DNA of 64,000 bases from an uncultured Chitinophaga sp. (GTDB lineage: Bacteria; Bacteroidota; Bacteroidia; Chitinophagales; Chitinophagaceae), in contig NZ_CABHOU010000092.1 in assembly GCF_902168175.1 (NCBI RefSeq), forward strand, positions 372,001 through 436,000, given 5' to 3'. This document shows, in pieces, positions 25,175 to 33,629 of this stretch (position 1 is its first letter; each line of letters opens with the position of its first letter). The notes under the pieces were generated by a model that did no database searches, was not told the origin of the DNA, and saw nothing but the letters and a program-made list of their open reading frames with translations. The translations under genes were made by a program, and so were the position numbers.

Positions 25175-25795
25175 GTAACCAGCTTCCGTTCCCTGTTCAG
25201 CCGCCGTTGTGTCACTCCCTTCAGCGGCAGGATTACTATTGGGCAAAAGCCGGGATTTGCCCTCTACGAAAAGTTCCTGTTCCGCGAAGTTTTCCGCGGC
25301 GTCAAAGGCCTTTACCACCACGCGTACAGTAAACACAGCCTTTACTTCGTATTGCCAGTTAAATAAACCAGCTACTTTAACCGCCAGCCCTTCTTCTACC
25401 AGCATGCCAGTGTTGTCGTACACCTGCGCATACACTTTTGTTACCTCAAAATTGTCCAATGCCAGGAGGCTGATAATGCCGTTTTCCACCTTTACCTGTC
25501 TGATTTCCGGTGCGCGCATGGCGTCCGAAATGGCTTCGTTGTAGGCACTGCGTCCTTTCCGCGCCCGGGCTTCATAAATCGCTTTGCGTGCCGGATCGTG
25601 GATGACTGATTGTGCGAACAACTGTGCCCGCCTGAACCGGTTATTGCTTTCTTTTTGCTTTGCTGTAGCCTGCCCGGCGTAAGGATGCTCCACTTTGCAT
25701 AACACCGTTTTTCCGTGATGTTGCCTGAAATATCCCTGTTCCCCGAACTTTCCGGTGAGCCCGTAGGTGATTGAATTATGTGTATAGATAGCCAT
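24473..25795 (-). CDS. Hypothetical protein; ORF runs antisense through gpsA
   Basis: The ORF has 440 codons, but only the first ~207 lie outside gpsA. That part (MAIYTHNSITYGLTGKFGEQ, then VVRRRV-free polar and beta-rich sequence, with DNFEVTKVYAQVYDNTGMLVEEG and YEVKAVFTVRVVVKAFDAAEN) looks like a genuine protein with a small C-terminal beta domain of unknown function. The remaining ~233 codons use exactly the antisense codon register of gpsA, where stops appear only opposite TTA, CTA or TCA codons, so they are probably read-through rather than selected sequence. No family was recognised. The promoter side (25796 onward) carries direct repeats. Confidence 0.5.
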   Translation of the reverse strand: MAIYTHNSITYGLTGKFGEQGYFRQHHGKTVLCKVEHPYAGQATAKQKESNNRFRRAQLFAQSVIHDPARKAIYEARARKGRSAYNEAISDAMRAPEIRQVKVENGIISLLALDNFEVTKVYAQVYDNTGMLVEEGLAVKVAGLFNWQYEVKAVFTVRVVVKAFDAAENFAEQELFVEGKSRLLPNSNPAAEGSDTTAAEQGTEAGYLNKTFLQGEESFARIESFPEDGVNGLRDRHVGAGGLVDLENTFGGIIPFGHHIQLELGGLHAVTLTDHVTESTVTAVEGVTGYQQIAEIGAGVVVMLGGIAFGLLALEGFEKLLHFAETVGGVYTQKVVAILKPVRDATAKGVNVLEHRSKLHSHHIPVHNGLQVSVGKHIGQELRIGQINARERKVRQLFSGHLFGMAGTRNGKILLQRQVKRFQQEVVDEHIVAGYQPFDG

Positions 25796-25839
25796 GATGA
25801 TATAGTTTGTTTCCGTAAAGTTCGGTCAGCCGCAGGGCG

Positions 25840-25881
25840 AAAACTGTTCCTGAACGGAGGAAAAACTGTTCCCGAACGGAG
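25840..25881. repeat. Two direct copies of a 20-bp element, 22-bp period
   Basis: Copies at 25840-25859 and 25862-25881 share AAAACTGTTCCnGAACGGAG and differ at one base. Each contains a GTTC-N2-GAAC dyad. They lie 45 bp upstream of the minus-strand hypothetical gene, so they could be operator sites for it. Confidence 0.7.
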
Positions 25882-25938
25882 TATTTTCCCGTGGGAGCAG
25901 GAAGAAACAAGTAGGACACACATAAGGAACATACGAGA

Positions 25939-25986
25939 TGAGCGGCGCGTGAGCGGTAGCTGAGCGGACGGTGAGCGGACGATGAA
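25939..25986. repeat. 11-bp tandem array, TGAGCGG core
   Basis: Four perfectly spaced 11-bp units (25939, 25950, 25961, 25972) begin TGAGCGG with four variable bases, and a partial fifth unit (TGA) follows at 25983. Eleven base pairs is about one helical turn. Confidence 0.85.
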
Positions 25987-26145
25987 GACGCTTTTTATAC
26001 CTGTGGGTGTGTTTGCGACAAGTATTTCGCTCAATAGTACTACTGTCGTTGAACGGAGCGTCGCAACGGGGGTTTAATGGTTTGTCTGACGATGGTTAAC
26101 TGAAAAATAAGTTTATTAACGTATAAAATAGTTGTTTAACTGAAA

Positions 26146-26166
26146 AATACGTTATACATTCGTATT
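26146..26166. promoter_or_regulatory. Candidate BlaI-type operator over the promoter
   Basis: The inverted repeat AATACG-N9-CGTATT overlaps a minus-7-like element TACATTCG (26155-26162) that has a TTG 20 nt upstream (26132-26134). It ends 17 nt before the blaI-like ATG. A 14-bp direct repeat, TTAACTGAAAAATA, occurs at 26096 and 26136. The position fits autorepression by the encoded BlaI-like protein. Confidence 0.45.
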
Positions 26167-26183
26167 GTACAATTCAATGATCA

Positions 26184-26543
26184 ATGGAAAGTCTTACAAA
26201 AGCAGAAGAAAAGGTGATGCAGGTATTGTGGAAGCTGGACAAAGCGTTCGTGAAAGATATTATCGAAAACCTCGACGAATCGCCTAAACCGCCTTACACT
26301 ACTATATCCTCCATCGTGCGCATACTGGAAGGGAAGGGGTTTGTGGCGTATAAAGCGTATGGTAAAACGCATGAGTACTACCCGGTAATAAAACGCGAGG
26401 AGTACAGTAAACGCACTATGCGACAAATGATCGCCGATTATTTCGATGGCTCTGCTGCGAATGTGATGTCGTTTTTGGTGCAGGAAGAAAAGCTGAAAGC
26501 GAGTGACATAGAAGCGTTGAAAAAACTGATTGATAAACAATAA
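26184..26543 (+). CDS. BlaI/MecI/CopY family transcriptional repressor
   Basis: A 119-residue winged-helix repressor. LTKAEEKVMQVLWKLDKAFVKDIIENL opens the DNA-binding domain (given in part), TISSIVRILEGKGFVAYK is the recognition helix and wing, and residues 75-119 form the dimerisation region. Family members are inactivated by proteolysis triggered by an M56 membrane sensor, and the gene for an M56 protein follows after 10 nt. The pair is therefore a BlaI-BlaR1-like signalling module. No beta-lactamase gene is nearby, so the target genes are unknown. Confidence 0.93.
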   Translation: MESLTKAEEKVMQVLWKLDKAFVKDIIENLDESPKPPYTTISSIVRILEGKGFVAYKAYGKTHEYYPVIKREEYSKRTMRQMIADYFDGSAANVMSFLVQEEKLKASDIEALKKLIDKQ

Positions 26544-26553
26544 AACTCCGTGT

Positions 26554-28155
26554 ATGTCGGTGTTCTTTCAATACCTGGTACAAAGTTCCGTTTGCCTGCT
26601 GGCCTTTTATCTGTTGTACCTCGCAGTACTGAGGCGACTCACGTTTTTTAGCTGGTCACGTATATACCTGCTGGTGGCACTGTTTGCATCGGCAATCATA
26701 CCGCAGTTAACGATCGAAAGTTCTTTTGCAGCGGCCCCCGTGACGGTAATACAGCCATTACAACAGGTGACGTTAACCGTACTGCCTGGCGGGTTTGAAG
26801 ATGAACTGGTACCAGCCGGCGAAGCACAGGCTCCCATCTGGCCGCAGGTAGTATGGATGGTATACCTGGCCGGCGCCATGATCGTAGCAGGCCGGCTGTT
26901 ACTGGCCGTGGCAGGCATGTGGCGCATGGTACGGAACAGTGAAAGAATTACACAAGACGGTTATCGCATTATACTCACGAAAGGCATTAATGCCTCTTTT
27001 GCCCATTACATTTTTATTGACCGCGATGCTTTTGCCAGCGATGACCGGACACACATCCTCCTGCATGAACAAACACATGTGAAGCTCCGCCATTCTGCCG
27101 ACCTGATGTTGCTGGAGCTGGTGACGGTCATTTGCTGGTTTAACCCGGTAATATGGCTGTATAAAAAATCGGTGAAAGAAGTGCATGAGTACCAGGTAGA
27201 CCGTATTGTGTCGGGCGAAACAAACGCAAAAACCTACGCAGGTATATTATTAAAACTGGCTACGGCCGGCATGTCGTTACCGGTTCATACTTTCAGCATG
27301 CAACCCCTGAAAGGCCGCATTACGATGTTATTCACTAATCCATCTCACAACATGAAAAAACTATTCTTCCTGCTGGTAATTCCCGTAGCAGGTGTGCTGC
27401 TATACAGCTTCGCCATGGTTGAAAAACCAACTGCTCCGGGCACAGTGCCGGCTAATGACGAGCCTTATGTAATTGTTCTTGACGCAGGCCATGGTGGCCA
27501 TGATTGGGGAAGCAAAGGAGCCGATGCGTATGAAAAAGATATGGCTATGCAGCTAACCAAAGAAATTGCCACACAGGCGAAAGCTGCAGGTTTCGAAATA
27601 ATATACACCCGCTCTGGTGATGAATTTATCGACCCCAAGGGGCGGGTAGAAATGCTGAAGGATAAAAAGAAGGCGAACCTGTTCCTGAGCATACACACCA
27701 ATGGCGCACAGAATGCCACTCCCAGCGGCTCGGAGATTTATATTTCAAACAAAAATCAGTACTTCAGCTCCTCCGTACATGCAGCCCGGGAAATGCAAAC
27801 CAGTTTGAAAGATCTGGAAGGTATTCCTGTAACGAAGAATCCGATCGTACGTGAAAAGGGAATTTATGTACTTGATAACGCGCCTACCACGGCAGTAATG
27901 TTAAACATCGGTTATGTAACCAATCCGAACGATGTGAAGTACCTGCAGGATGAGGCATGGCGCAAAGCTTTTGCTACCAAGGTGCTGGGCGTATTTACCA
28001 GGTTAAGGATGCACGGCATAGGTACTGCCACCATGCACGATAAAATGGGCGTACCGGAAGAGATGACACACATCTGGCAGATGGATAAGAATAACGGGAA
28101 ACCGACTTATAAGTTTAATAAAAAAGGAGAACTGGAAATACAGGACGGTTGCTAA
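26554..28155 (+). CDS. M56 (BlaR1-like) membrane metalloprotease fused to an amidase_3-like domain
   Basis: A 533-residue fusion. Residues 1-285 are the M56 part: about four membrane helices with the zinc motif HEQTH (H171, E172, H175) and a downstream EVHEYQVD (E212). Another helix (about 268-290) leads to a periplasmic domain (305-500) of the N-acetylmuramoyl-L-alanine amidase_3 fold. Its zinc ligands appear intact (H313 in DAGHGG, E327, H381 in LSIHTN), but the catalytic Glu of the family's LVExGFxSN motif is Asn451 (MLNIGYVTN). It may therefore bind rather than cut peptidoglycan. The start is the ATG at 26554. The ORF's earlier TTG overlaps blaI. The 3' end overlaps hemW by 4 bp. Confidence 0.88.
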   Translation: MSVFFQYLVQSSVCLLAFYLLYLAVLRRLTFFSWSRIYLLVALFASAIIPQLTIESSFAAAPVTVIQPLQQVTLTVLPGGFEDELVPAGEAQAPIWPQVVWMVYLAGAMIVAGRLLLAVAGMWRMVRNSERITQDGYRIILTKGINASFAHYIFIDRDAFASDDRTHILLHEQTHVKLRHSADLMLLELVTVICWFNPVIWLYKKSVKEVHEYQVDRIVSGETNAKTYAGILLKLATAGMSLPVHTFSMQPLKGRITMLFTNPSHNMKKLFFLLVIPVAGVLLYSFAMVEKPTAPGTVPANDEPYVIVLDAGHGGHDWGSKGADAYEKDMAMQLTKEIATQAKAAGFEIIYTRSGDEFIDPKGRVEMLKDKKKANLFLSIHTNGAQNATPSGSEIYISNKNQYFSSSVHAAREMQTSLKDLEGIPVTKNPIVREKGIYVLDNAPTTAVMLNIGYVTNPNDVKYLQDEAWRKAFATKVLGVFTRLRMHGIGTATMHDKMGVPEEMTHIWQMDKNNGKPTYKFNKKGELEIQDGC

Positions 28156-29276
28156 AAGAACAGCGATGCAGCAATACCATCGGCAAAAAACTTGCCCTGG
28201 CGTGTAAGCTTGAGGGTAACACCTTCTAACATCATCCAGCCCTTTCCAATAAATTCTGAGCCGGCAGCCAACAGTTGCCGGCTTTTTTCTTCTCCGAACC
28301 TTTCTGCTATTTCCTCGAGGTTACAGCCTGCGGCCGTACGCAGCGATATCATGATAAACTCGTTCAGTTTCATCGACGGGGTTAATTCTTCTATCTCAAA
28401 AGGCACCTGTCCTTTACGGATGTTTTGCATGTACAGCGGGTTGTTAGCCACATTCCACTGCCTCGACTGCCCGTTATAGGAATGTGCCGAAGGGCCCAAA
28501 CCCAGGTAGGGCTGGCCTTTCCAGTAACTGCTGTTATGCCGCGAATGTTTACCTGGCTGTGCAAAGTTGGATATCTCGTAATGTTCATAACCCGCATCGC
28601 TCACCCAGTTCATCAGCATTTCAAAGTGCTGCGCCGCCTTGTCCGGATCAACCGGCGGTATCTTTTTCTTTTCGATGAAGTAATCCAGCGCGGTGCCAGG
28701 TTCAACCGTCAATGCGTAACAGGAAAGGTGTGGTACGCCCAGTTCAATAGCTTTGGCCACATTCTCTTTCCAACCTTCGTTCGTAAGCGTGGGGCCGCCA
28801 TATATTAAGTCGATACTGATGTTTTCGATACCGGCCGCGCGCGCGTTTACAATGGAGGTAAGCGCCTGCTCCGCGTTATGGGCGCGGTTCATCCAGCGGA
28901 GGTCTTCTTCACGGAACGACTGTACGCCGATGCTCAGGCGGTTAATACCAGCGCTGGTCAGCTCTTCCAGTTTCTCCGGTGTGAGATCGTCGGGGTTGGC
29001 TTCGAGGGTAATTTCGGGAGATGTGGTGACTTCGAATAACGAGCTGGCTTTATCCAGCAGGCGTTTGATGTCCGACGCGGGTAAAATACTGGGCGTGCCG
29101 CCGCCGAAGTAGATAGTGGAGATGGGCTGTGCGGCCAGGTAACTGCGCTGCAACTCCATTTCCGCCAACAGGCAGTCTACCATTTCGTCGCGGTATTGCG
29201 CCGAGGTGGAGAAGTAAAAGTTGCAGTAATGACATGCCTTTTTGCAGAAAGGGATGTGAATATATATACCGGCCAT
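28152..29276 (-). CDS. hemW: HemW, radical SAM heme chaperone
   Basis: A 374-residue radical SAM protein. Start MAGIYIHIPFCKKACHYCNFYF (given in part) carries the CxxxCxxC cluster motif (C11, C15, C18). FGGGTPSIL, EANPDD, RLSIGVQSF and a C-terminal HemN-like domain follow. HemW binds heme and is thought to insert it into respiratory enzymes. It is often misannotated as coproporphyrinogen oxidase because it resembles HemN, but HemN has a further Cys in the motif. It is convergent with the M56 gene and 127 bp from the divergent DUF4271 gene, which precedes hemD. Confidence 0.92.
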   Translation of the reverse strand: MAGIYIHIPFCKKACHYCNFYFSTSAQYRDEMVDCLLAEMELQRSYLAAQPISTIYFGGGTPSILPASDIKRLLDKASSLFEVTTSPEITLEANPDDLTPEKLEELTSAGINRLSIGVQSFREEDLRWMNRAHNAEQALTSIVNARAAGIENISIDLIYGGPTLTNEGWKENVAKAIELGVPHLSCYALTVEPGTALDYFIEKKKIPPVDPDKAAQHFEMLMNWVSDAGYEHYEISNFAQPGKHSRHNSSYWKGQPYLGLGPSAHSYNGQSRQWNVANNPLYMQNIRKGQVPFEIEELTPSMKLNEFIMISLRTAAGCNLEEIAERFGEEKSRQLLAAGSEFIGKGWMMLEGVTLKLTRQGKFFADGIAASLFF

Positions 29277-29403
29277 GGCTCCTGTTAAAAAAGAAAACGA
29301 TCTAATATTTGCAAACCTCGAAAATACAAGGGAGTTTTGTCAAAATTTTCTGATCAAGAATAGTTGCACTATATTCGGTGCATCGCAGTAAAAAAGCTAT
29401 CCG

Positions 29404-30369
29404 GTGCGTATTATATCTTTCCTTGTCTTATTATTTGCCTACTTCCCGCTTGCCGCGCAATCGGACAGTACGCCCGCTGCTGCTCCAGTTCAAACGGCCC
29501 CTCCTGTGGCGAGGCCGTATGTGCCCAAAGTTAAGAAGGATTCTCTGCAAGTTGCGAAAACCCTTGCTATTCCTGCAATTGACAGCGCCGCACAGCTGCG
29601 CGACACCGTAGTGCCGGTACATCATTTCGATACGCTGATGGCGGGTTTAGCCGAGCGCAACGCCTTGCTCAGCAAGAAAATCGATCCTCCTTTTTATGAT
29701 ATAAACCCGGTACGTCCCGACCAGCAGGACGACTGGCTGATATATACAGTGGCCGGCGTATTGCTGCTGTTGGGTGTTATCCGCGCTGCGTACGTAAAGT
29801 ACTTTTCCGACCTGTTCCGTGCCTTCTTTAACCCTACGCTCAGCCAGCGCCAGTTAAAAGACCAGCTTTCGCAGTCGCCTTTCCCTAACTTTTTGCTGAA
29901 TGTGTTTTTCGTCATCAGCCTGGGTTTGTACTTATACCTGTTGATGAAACGCCTGGATTATCCCGTGGGCGAAAATGCCTGGATACTGATTCCTGCGCTG
30001 ATCGCTTTGGTAGGCATCGTTTATTTCGTGAAATACGTGGTATTACGTTTTTGCGGCTGGCTGTTCGGCATCGCCGATCTGATAGATGCTTATGTGTTCG
30101 TACTATACCTCATTAACAAGGTGTTAGGCATATTGCTGGCGCCCTTCCTCGTATTATTAGCCTTCGGAAAGACCGAATTAGGGATGGCGATGCTATACAT
30201 TTCTTTATTTTCTATAGTATTACTGGTTGTTTATAGGTATATAAGATCCTATACCCTTGTAAAGCAATACTTATCTTTCAGTAAGTTGCATTTTTTTCTT
30301 TACCTTTGCGCATTCGAAGTTGTGCCGGTGTTGATAATAACTAAGGCACTATTAAACCTAATTGGTTAA
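29404..30369 (+). CDS. DUF4271 membrane protein
   Basis: A 321-residue protein with a GTG start that gives a clean signal peptide (MRIISFLVLLFAYFPLAAQ), a Pro/Ala-rich periplasmic stretch to about 90, and about seven membrane helices from 115 to the C-terminus. The family is confined to Bacteroidota and is usually encoded, as here, immediately before the uroporphyrinogen-III synthase gene (47 nt away). Its function is unknown. The association with hemD hints at a role near heme synthesis or the envelope, which is inference only. Confidence 0.85.
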   Translation: MRIISFLVLLFAYFPLAAQSDSTPAAAPVQTAPPVARPYVPKVKKDSLQVAKTLAIPAIDSAAQLRDTVVPVHHFDTLMAGLAERNALLSKKIDPPFYDINPVRPDQQDDWLIYTVAGVLLLLGVIRAAYVKYFSDLFRAFFNPTLSQRQLKDQLSQSPFPNFLLNVFFVISLGLYLYLLMKRLDYPVGENAWILIPALIALVGIVYFVKYVVLRFCGWLFGIADLIDAYVFVLYLINKVLGILLAPFLVLLAFGKTELGMAMLYISLFSIVLLVVYRYIRSYTLVKQYLSFSKLHFFLYLCAFEVVPVLIITKALLNLIG

Positions 30370-30416
30370 CTGGTAATGTAAATTACTGCGATTGTTAACA
30401 CAAGAGCAAATTACGT

Positions 30417-31205
30417 ATGATTAAAGGCGGGCAAAAAAAAGAATTGCAAGAAAAGCAACTGTCAATCCTCATTTCCCAACCTAAGCCAGAGACAGAGAAA
30501 TCCCCCTACTACGACTTAGCAAAGAAATTCAACGTGCGACTGGATTTTCATCCGTTTATTAGGGTGGAAGGTGTACCTGGCAAAGAGTTTCGTAAGCAAA
30601 AGGTTGATATTCTCAACTATACAGCTGTCGTTTTCACCAGCCGTAATTCCGTAGACCACTTTTTCAGGGTTTGCGAAGAACTCAAGCTAAAGGTTTCACA
30701 GGATTGTAAGTATTTCTGTATTACAGAGGCAGTAGCGCTGTACTTGCAGAAGTTCATACTTTACCGTAAACGTAAAGTATTTTTCGGGGCCGACGGTACC
30801 ACCAAAAGCCTGCTGGACGTGATGAACAAACACAAGGAGAACGAGAAATTCCTGTTCCCCAGTTCCGACAGCCAGAAGAAAGATATTGAAGAATGGATGA
30901 AGGCGAACAAGTGCGAGTACGCAACAGCCAGCCTTTACAAAACGGTTTCGAACGATGTGAAGGACATCCTGGCCGGTACTTTGTACGATCTGATCGTGTT
31001 TTTCAGTCCTTCGGGCGTAAAATCGCTCTTCGAAAATGTTCCTAAGTTCAAGCAGAACGGTACGGCTATTGGGGCATTTGGGCCTACCACTTCGGCAGCA
31101 GTAGAAGAAGCAGGTCTTCGCCTGGATGTTAAAGCGCCGGCGCCACAGGCACCTTCGATGGTAGCAGCGCTGGAAAAATATCTGAACGACCTGGGCAAAA
31201 AATAG
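30417..31205 (+). CDS. hemD: Uroporphyrinogen-III synthase
   Basis: A 262-residue cytosolic enzyme that closes and inverts ring D of hydroxymethylbilane to give uroporphyrinogen III. The family is poorly conserved, but the diagnostic segments are present: VVFTSRNSVDHFF in the first domain, FFSPSGVKSLF in the second, and TAIGAFGPTTSAAVEEAG near the end. The N-terminal ~15 residues are a lysine-rich extension (KGGQKKELQEKQ). It follows the DUF4271 gene by 47 nt and ends at a terminator, so the two form an operon. Confidence 0.9.
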   Translation: MIKGGQKKELQEKQLSILISQPKPETEKSPYYDLAKKFNVRLDFHPFIRVEGVPGKEFRKQKVDILNYTAVVFTSRNSVDHFFRVCEELKLKVSQDCKYFCITEAVALYLQKFILYRKRKVFFGADGTTKSLLDVMNKHKENEKFLFPSSDSQKKDIEEWMKANKCEYATASLYKTVSNDVKDILAGTLYDLIVFFSPSGVKSLFENVPKFKQNGTAIGAFGPTTSAAVEEAGLRLDVKAPAPQAPSMVAALEKYLNDLGKK

Positions 31206-31233
31206 ATTCAAACTCAGAAAAATATCATTAATT

Positions 31234-31270
31234 GCAGGGGAGCGGTGTAAACCGTTCCCCTGCTGCTTTT
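31234..31270 (+). terminator. Rho-independent terminator after hemD
   Basis: A 12-bp stem GCAGGGGAGCGG / CCGTTCCCCTGC with one G-T pair and a 6-nt loop, followed by TGCTTTT. The T-tract is weak. Confidence 0.65.
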
Positions 31271-31316
31271 GGGGCGGCCTGTAATTTGAGGAGCTTACAA
31301 TCAAAAACCGGACACT

Positions 31317-33374
31317 TTGATACCTGCACATACGAACAAACTGGCTGGAGAGGCCAGTCCCTATCTGCTGCAACATGCCCATAATCCCGTAAACTGGTAC
31401 CCCTGGGGCGAAGAAGCGCTGAACCTGGCTGTGGAACAGAACAAACCAATACTGGTGAGTATCGGTTACGCCGCCTGCCACTGGTGCCATGTAATGGAGC
31501 GGGAAAGCTTCGAGAACGAAGCTACTGCCGCCATTATGAACAAACATTTCATTAATATTAAGATAGACCGGGAAGAACGTCCCGACCTCGACCATATATA
31601 CATGGATGCCTTGCAGGCCATGAGCGGGCAGGGAGGCTGGCCGCTGAACGTATTCCTGTTGCCGAACAAGCAGCCTTTTTACGGTGGTACCTATTACCCG
31701 CCGGTAAAGGCTTACAATCGCCCATCGTGGACAGAAGTGCTGGAAGCCATCAGCCAGGCATACCGCGAGCGGCGCGGCGAGTTGGAGCAGCAGGCGCAAA
31801 CCCTTACAGAACATTTACACAACTCTAATAAGTTTGGCGTAGAAGCCTCGAAAAGTGCGCTGGTACCCATAAACGAGTTGTTTAATAAAGAGCAGTGTGA
31901 TACTGCCGCTACGGCCATTATGGCCCAGGCCGACAAGGAATGGGGAGGATTTGGCCGTGCGCCTAAGTTCCCGGGCACCTTTTCTATTCGTTACCTGTTG
32001 CAGTACGACCATGCATTCGGCGACGAAGCGGCCAGGAAACAGTCCCTGTTATCGCTGGACAAAATGATACAAGGCGGCCTGTACGACCAGCTGGGCGGTG
32101 GTTTTGCCCGCTACTCCACCGACGAAATGTGGCTGGCCCCGCATTTTGAAAAGATGTTGTATGATAATGCCCTTCTTATCGACGCCATGGCCGACGCGTA
32201 CCAGATCACGCAGGAGCAAACTTACCTTGATACCATTCACCATACCCTTCAGTTCATTTCCCGCGAAATGACATCCCCCGATGGTGCCTTTTATGCCGCG
32301 CTGGACGCCGATTCAGAGGGAGTGGAGGGAAAGTTTTATACCTGGAGTAAAGCTGAGGTAGAGGAAGTACTGGGCGACGATGCCGAATTGTTCTGCCGGT
32401 TTTACGACATACGCGAACATGGAAATTGGGAAGAAACAAATATTTTATGGATCACCGAACCTGTAAAAGAATTTGTAGCAGGCACCGGCTTACCCATTGA
32501 AAAGCTGGAAGTTATACTGGCCGAAGGGCGCTCAAAACTCCTGCTGGCGCGAGATAAACGTATTCGTCCGGGCCTCGACGATAAAATATTATTAGGGTGG
32601 AACGCGTTATTGATTCACGCATGTTGTAAGGCGTACAGCGTAAGCGGTACGCAAGCCTACAGAGAGATGGCCGAAAAGGCAATGAACTTTGTGCTGGCGG
32701 CAATGCAACAGCCGGGCGATAGCGGGGCCCTATACCATACCTACAAAAACGGCTCTGCCAAGTACCCTGCATTCCTGGACGATTATGCGTACGTGATAAG
32801 GGCGTTGATTGCGCTGAGCGAAGTGACGGGAAATCTTTTCTACATCCGCAGAGCGAAAGACCTGACAAAGTTTGTGGAAGCGGCTTTTGGAGACGAGGAC
32901 GAAATTTATTTTTATTACACGGCAACCGGTCAAACCGATGTTATCGTACGTAAAAAAGAGATTTATGATGGTGCCGTGCCTAGCGGTAACGCGGTGATGG
33001 CCTGCAACTTGTGGTATCTGTCGATCGTATTTGACCAGCGAAAATGGGCAGAGCGCGCAACCGGGATGGTTTCGGGGTTAGCGCAAACCGCCACCAGGTA
33101 TCCCACCTCTTTCGGTGTTTGGGCGTCGTTACTGATGCAAATGGTGTTGGGGACGAAAGAATTAGCCGTAGTGGGTACTGATTATAAGGGCAGGATGAAT
33201 GATATAAATAAAAAATATATACCGTTCAAAGTCTTACTGGGCGTGGAAAGAGAAGAAAAAGATATGCCTTTGTTAGTGGAAAGGTTTGCGGAAGGTGAAA
33301 CATTAATATATTTATGCGAGCATTATGCTTGTGTTAAGCCAGTGAAATATATAGAAGAAATTATTAATTTGTAA
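31317..33374 (+). CDS. Thioredoxin domain-containing protein (YyaL/DUF255, SSP411 family)
   Basis: A 685-residue protein. Residues 1-160 are a DUF255 thioredoxin-like domain, with [23 protein letters not shown] and the CHWC motif in [16 protein letters not shown]. The rest is an alpha/alpha-barrel of the six-hairpin type resembling N-acylglucosamine epimerases, with [14 protein letters not shown] and [11 protein letters not shown]. The biological role of the family is unclear. The best in-frame start is a TTG at 31317, which puts the conserved block at residue 8 as in homologues. No ATG is available upstream of it. Confidence 0.9.
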   Translation: MIPAHTNKLAGEASPYLLQHAHNPVNWYPWGEEALNLAVEQNKPILVSIGYAACHWCHVMERESFENEATAAIMNKHFINIKIDREERPDLDHIYMDALQAMSGQGGWPLNVFLLPNKQPFYGGTYYPPVKAYNRPSWTEVLEAISQAYRERRGELEQQAQTLTEHLHNSNKFGVEASKSALVPINELFNKEQCDTAATAIMAQADKEWGGFGRAPKFPGTFSIRYLLQYDHAFGDEAARKQSLLSLDKMIQGGLYDQLGGGFARYSTDEMWLAPHFEKMLYDNALLIDAMADAYQITQEQTYLDTIHHTLQFISREMTSPDGAFYAALDADSEGVEGKFYTWSKAEVEEVLGDDAELFCRFYDIREHGNWEETNILWITEPVKEFVAGTGLPIEKLEVILAEGRSKLLLARDKRIRPGLDDKILLGWNALLIHACCKAYSVSGTQAYREMAEKAMNFVLAAMQQPGDSGALYHTYKNGSAKYPAFLDDYAYVIRALIALSEVTGNLFYIRRAKDLTKFVEAAFGDEDEIYFYYTATGQTDVIVRKKEIYDGAVPSGNAVMACNLWYLSIVFDQRKWAERATGMVSGLAQTATRYPTSFGVWASLLMQMVLGTKELAVVGTDYKGRMNDINKKYIPFKVLLGVEREEKDMPLLVERFAEGETLIYLCEHYACVKPVKYIEEIINL

Positions 33375-33522
33375 CTGAAATTGATTATTTTGCATTGAAT
33401 CTATAAGAAAATTGGCTGGATATAATAAAATGTTAAAAAACTCGTTTAAATTAGTTACAAGAAGTCAGGATTGGGTTTGAAAAAGTTGGGTAAAAAGTAA
33501 CTACGGATTAAAATAAATTATT

Positions 33523-33530
33523 ACATTTGC
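33523..33530 (+). promoter_or_regulatory. Minus-7 promoter element for the gldKLMN operon
   Basis: TACATTTG matches TAnnTTTG exactly, in the 255-bp gap before gldK. It predicts a leader of about 90 nt. The surroundings are AT-rich and no clear minus-33 TTG lies at the expected distance. Confidence 0.45.
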
Positions 33531-33629
33531 TATCTTTCTGATAAACAACCAGGTGAAAAAAAGCGATGATTCAAGGCCGTTACGGGTTGGCAGAGATGCA
33601 TCTGGCAGGTAAAAGGAAAACATATTCTA

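Larger units (their letters stand above)
25796..26183. other. Repeat-rich divergent intergenic region
   Basis: These 388 bp separate the divergent hypothetical gene and blaI-like gene. They hold a doublet of 20-bp repeats (25840-25881), an 11-bp tandem array (25939-25986), a segment resembling one at 55705-55734, a 14-bp direct repeat (26096 and 26136) and a candidate BlaI operator. No ORF with coding character was seen. Confidence 0.7.

Noticed and set aside
26184-28155. A beta-lactam resistance operon
   Set aside because: The BlaI-M56 pair has no penicillin-binding sensor domain and no beta-lactamase gene nearby.
30696-31814. 372-codon minus-strand ORF across the hemD end and the start of the YyaL-like gene
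   Set aside because: Overlaps two clearly recognised genes and a terminator, and its translation shows no family features.
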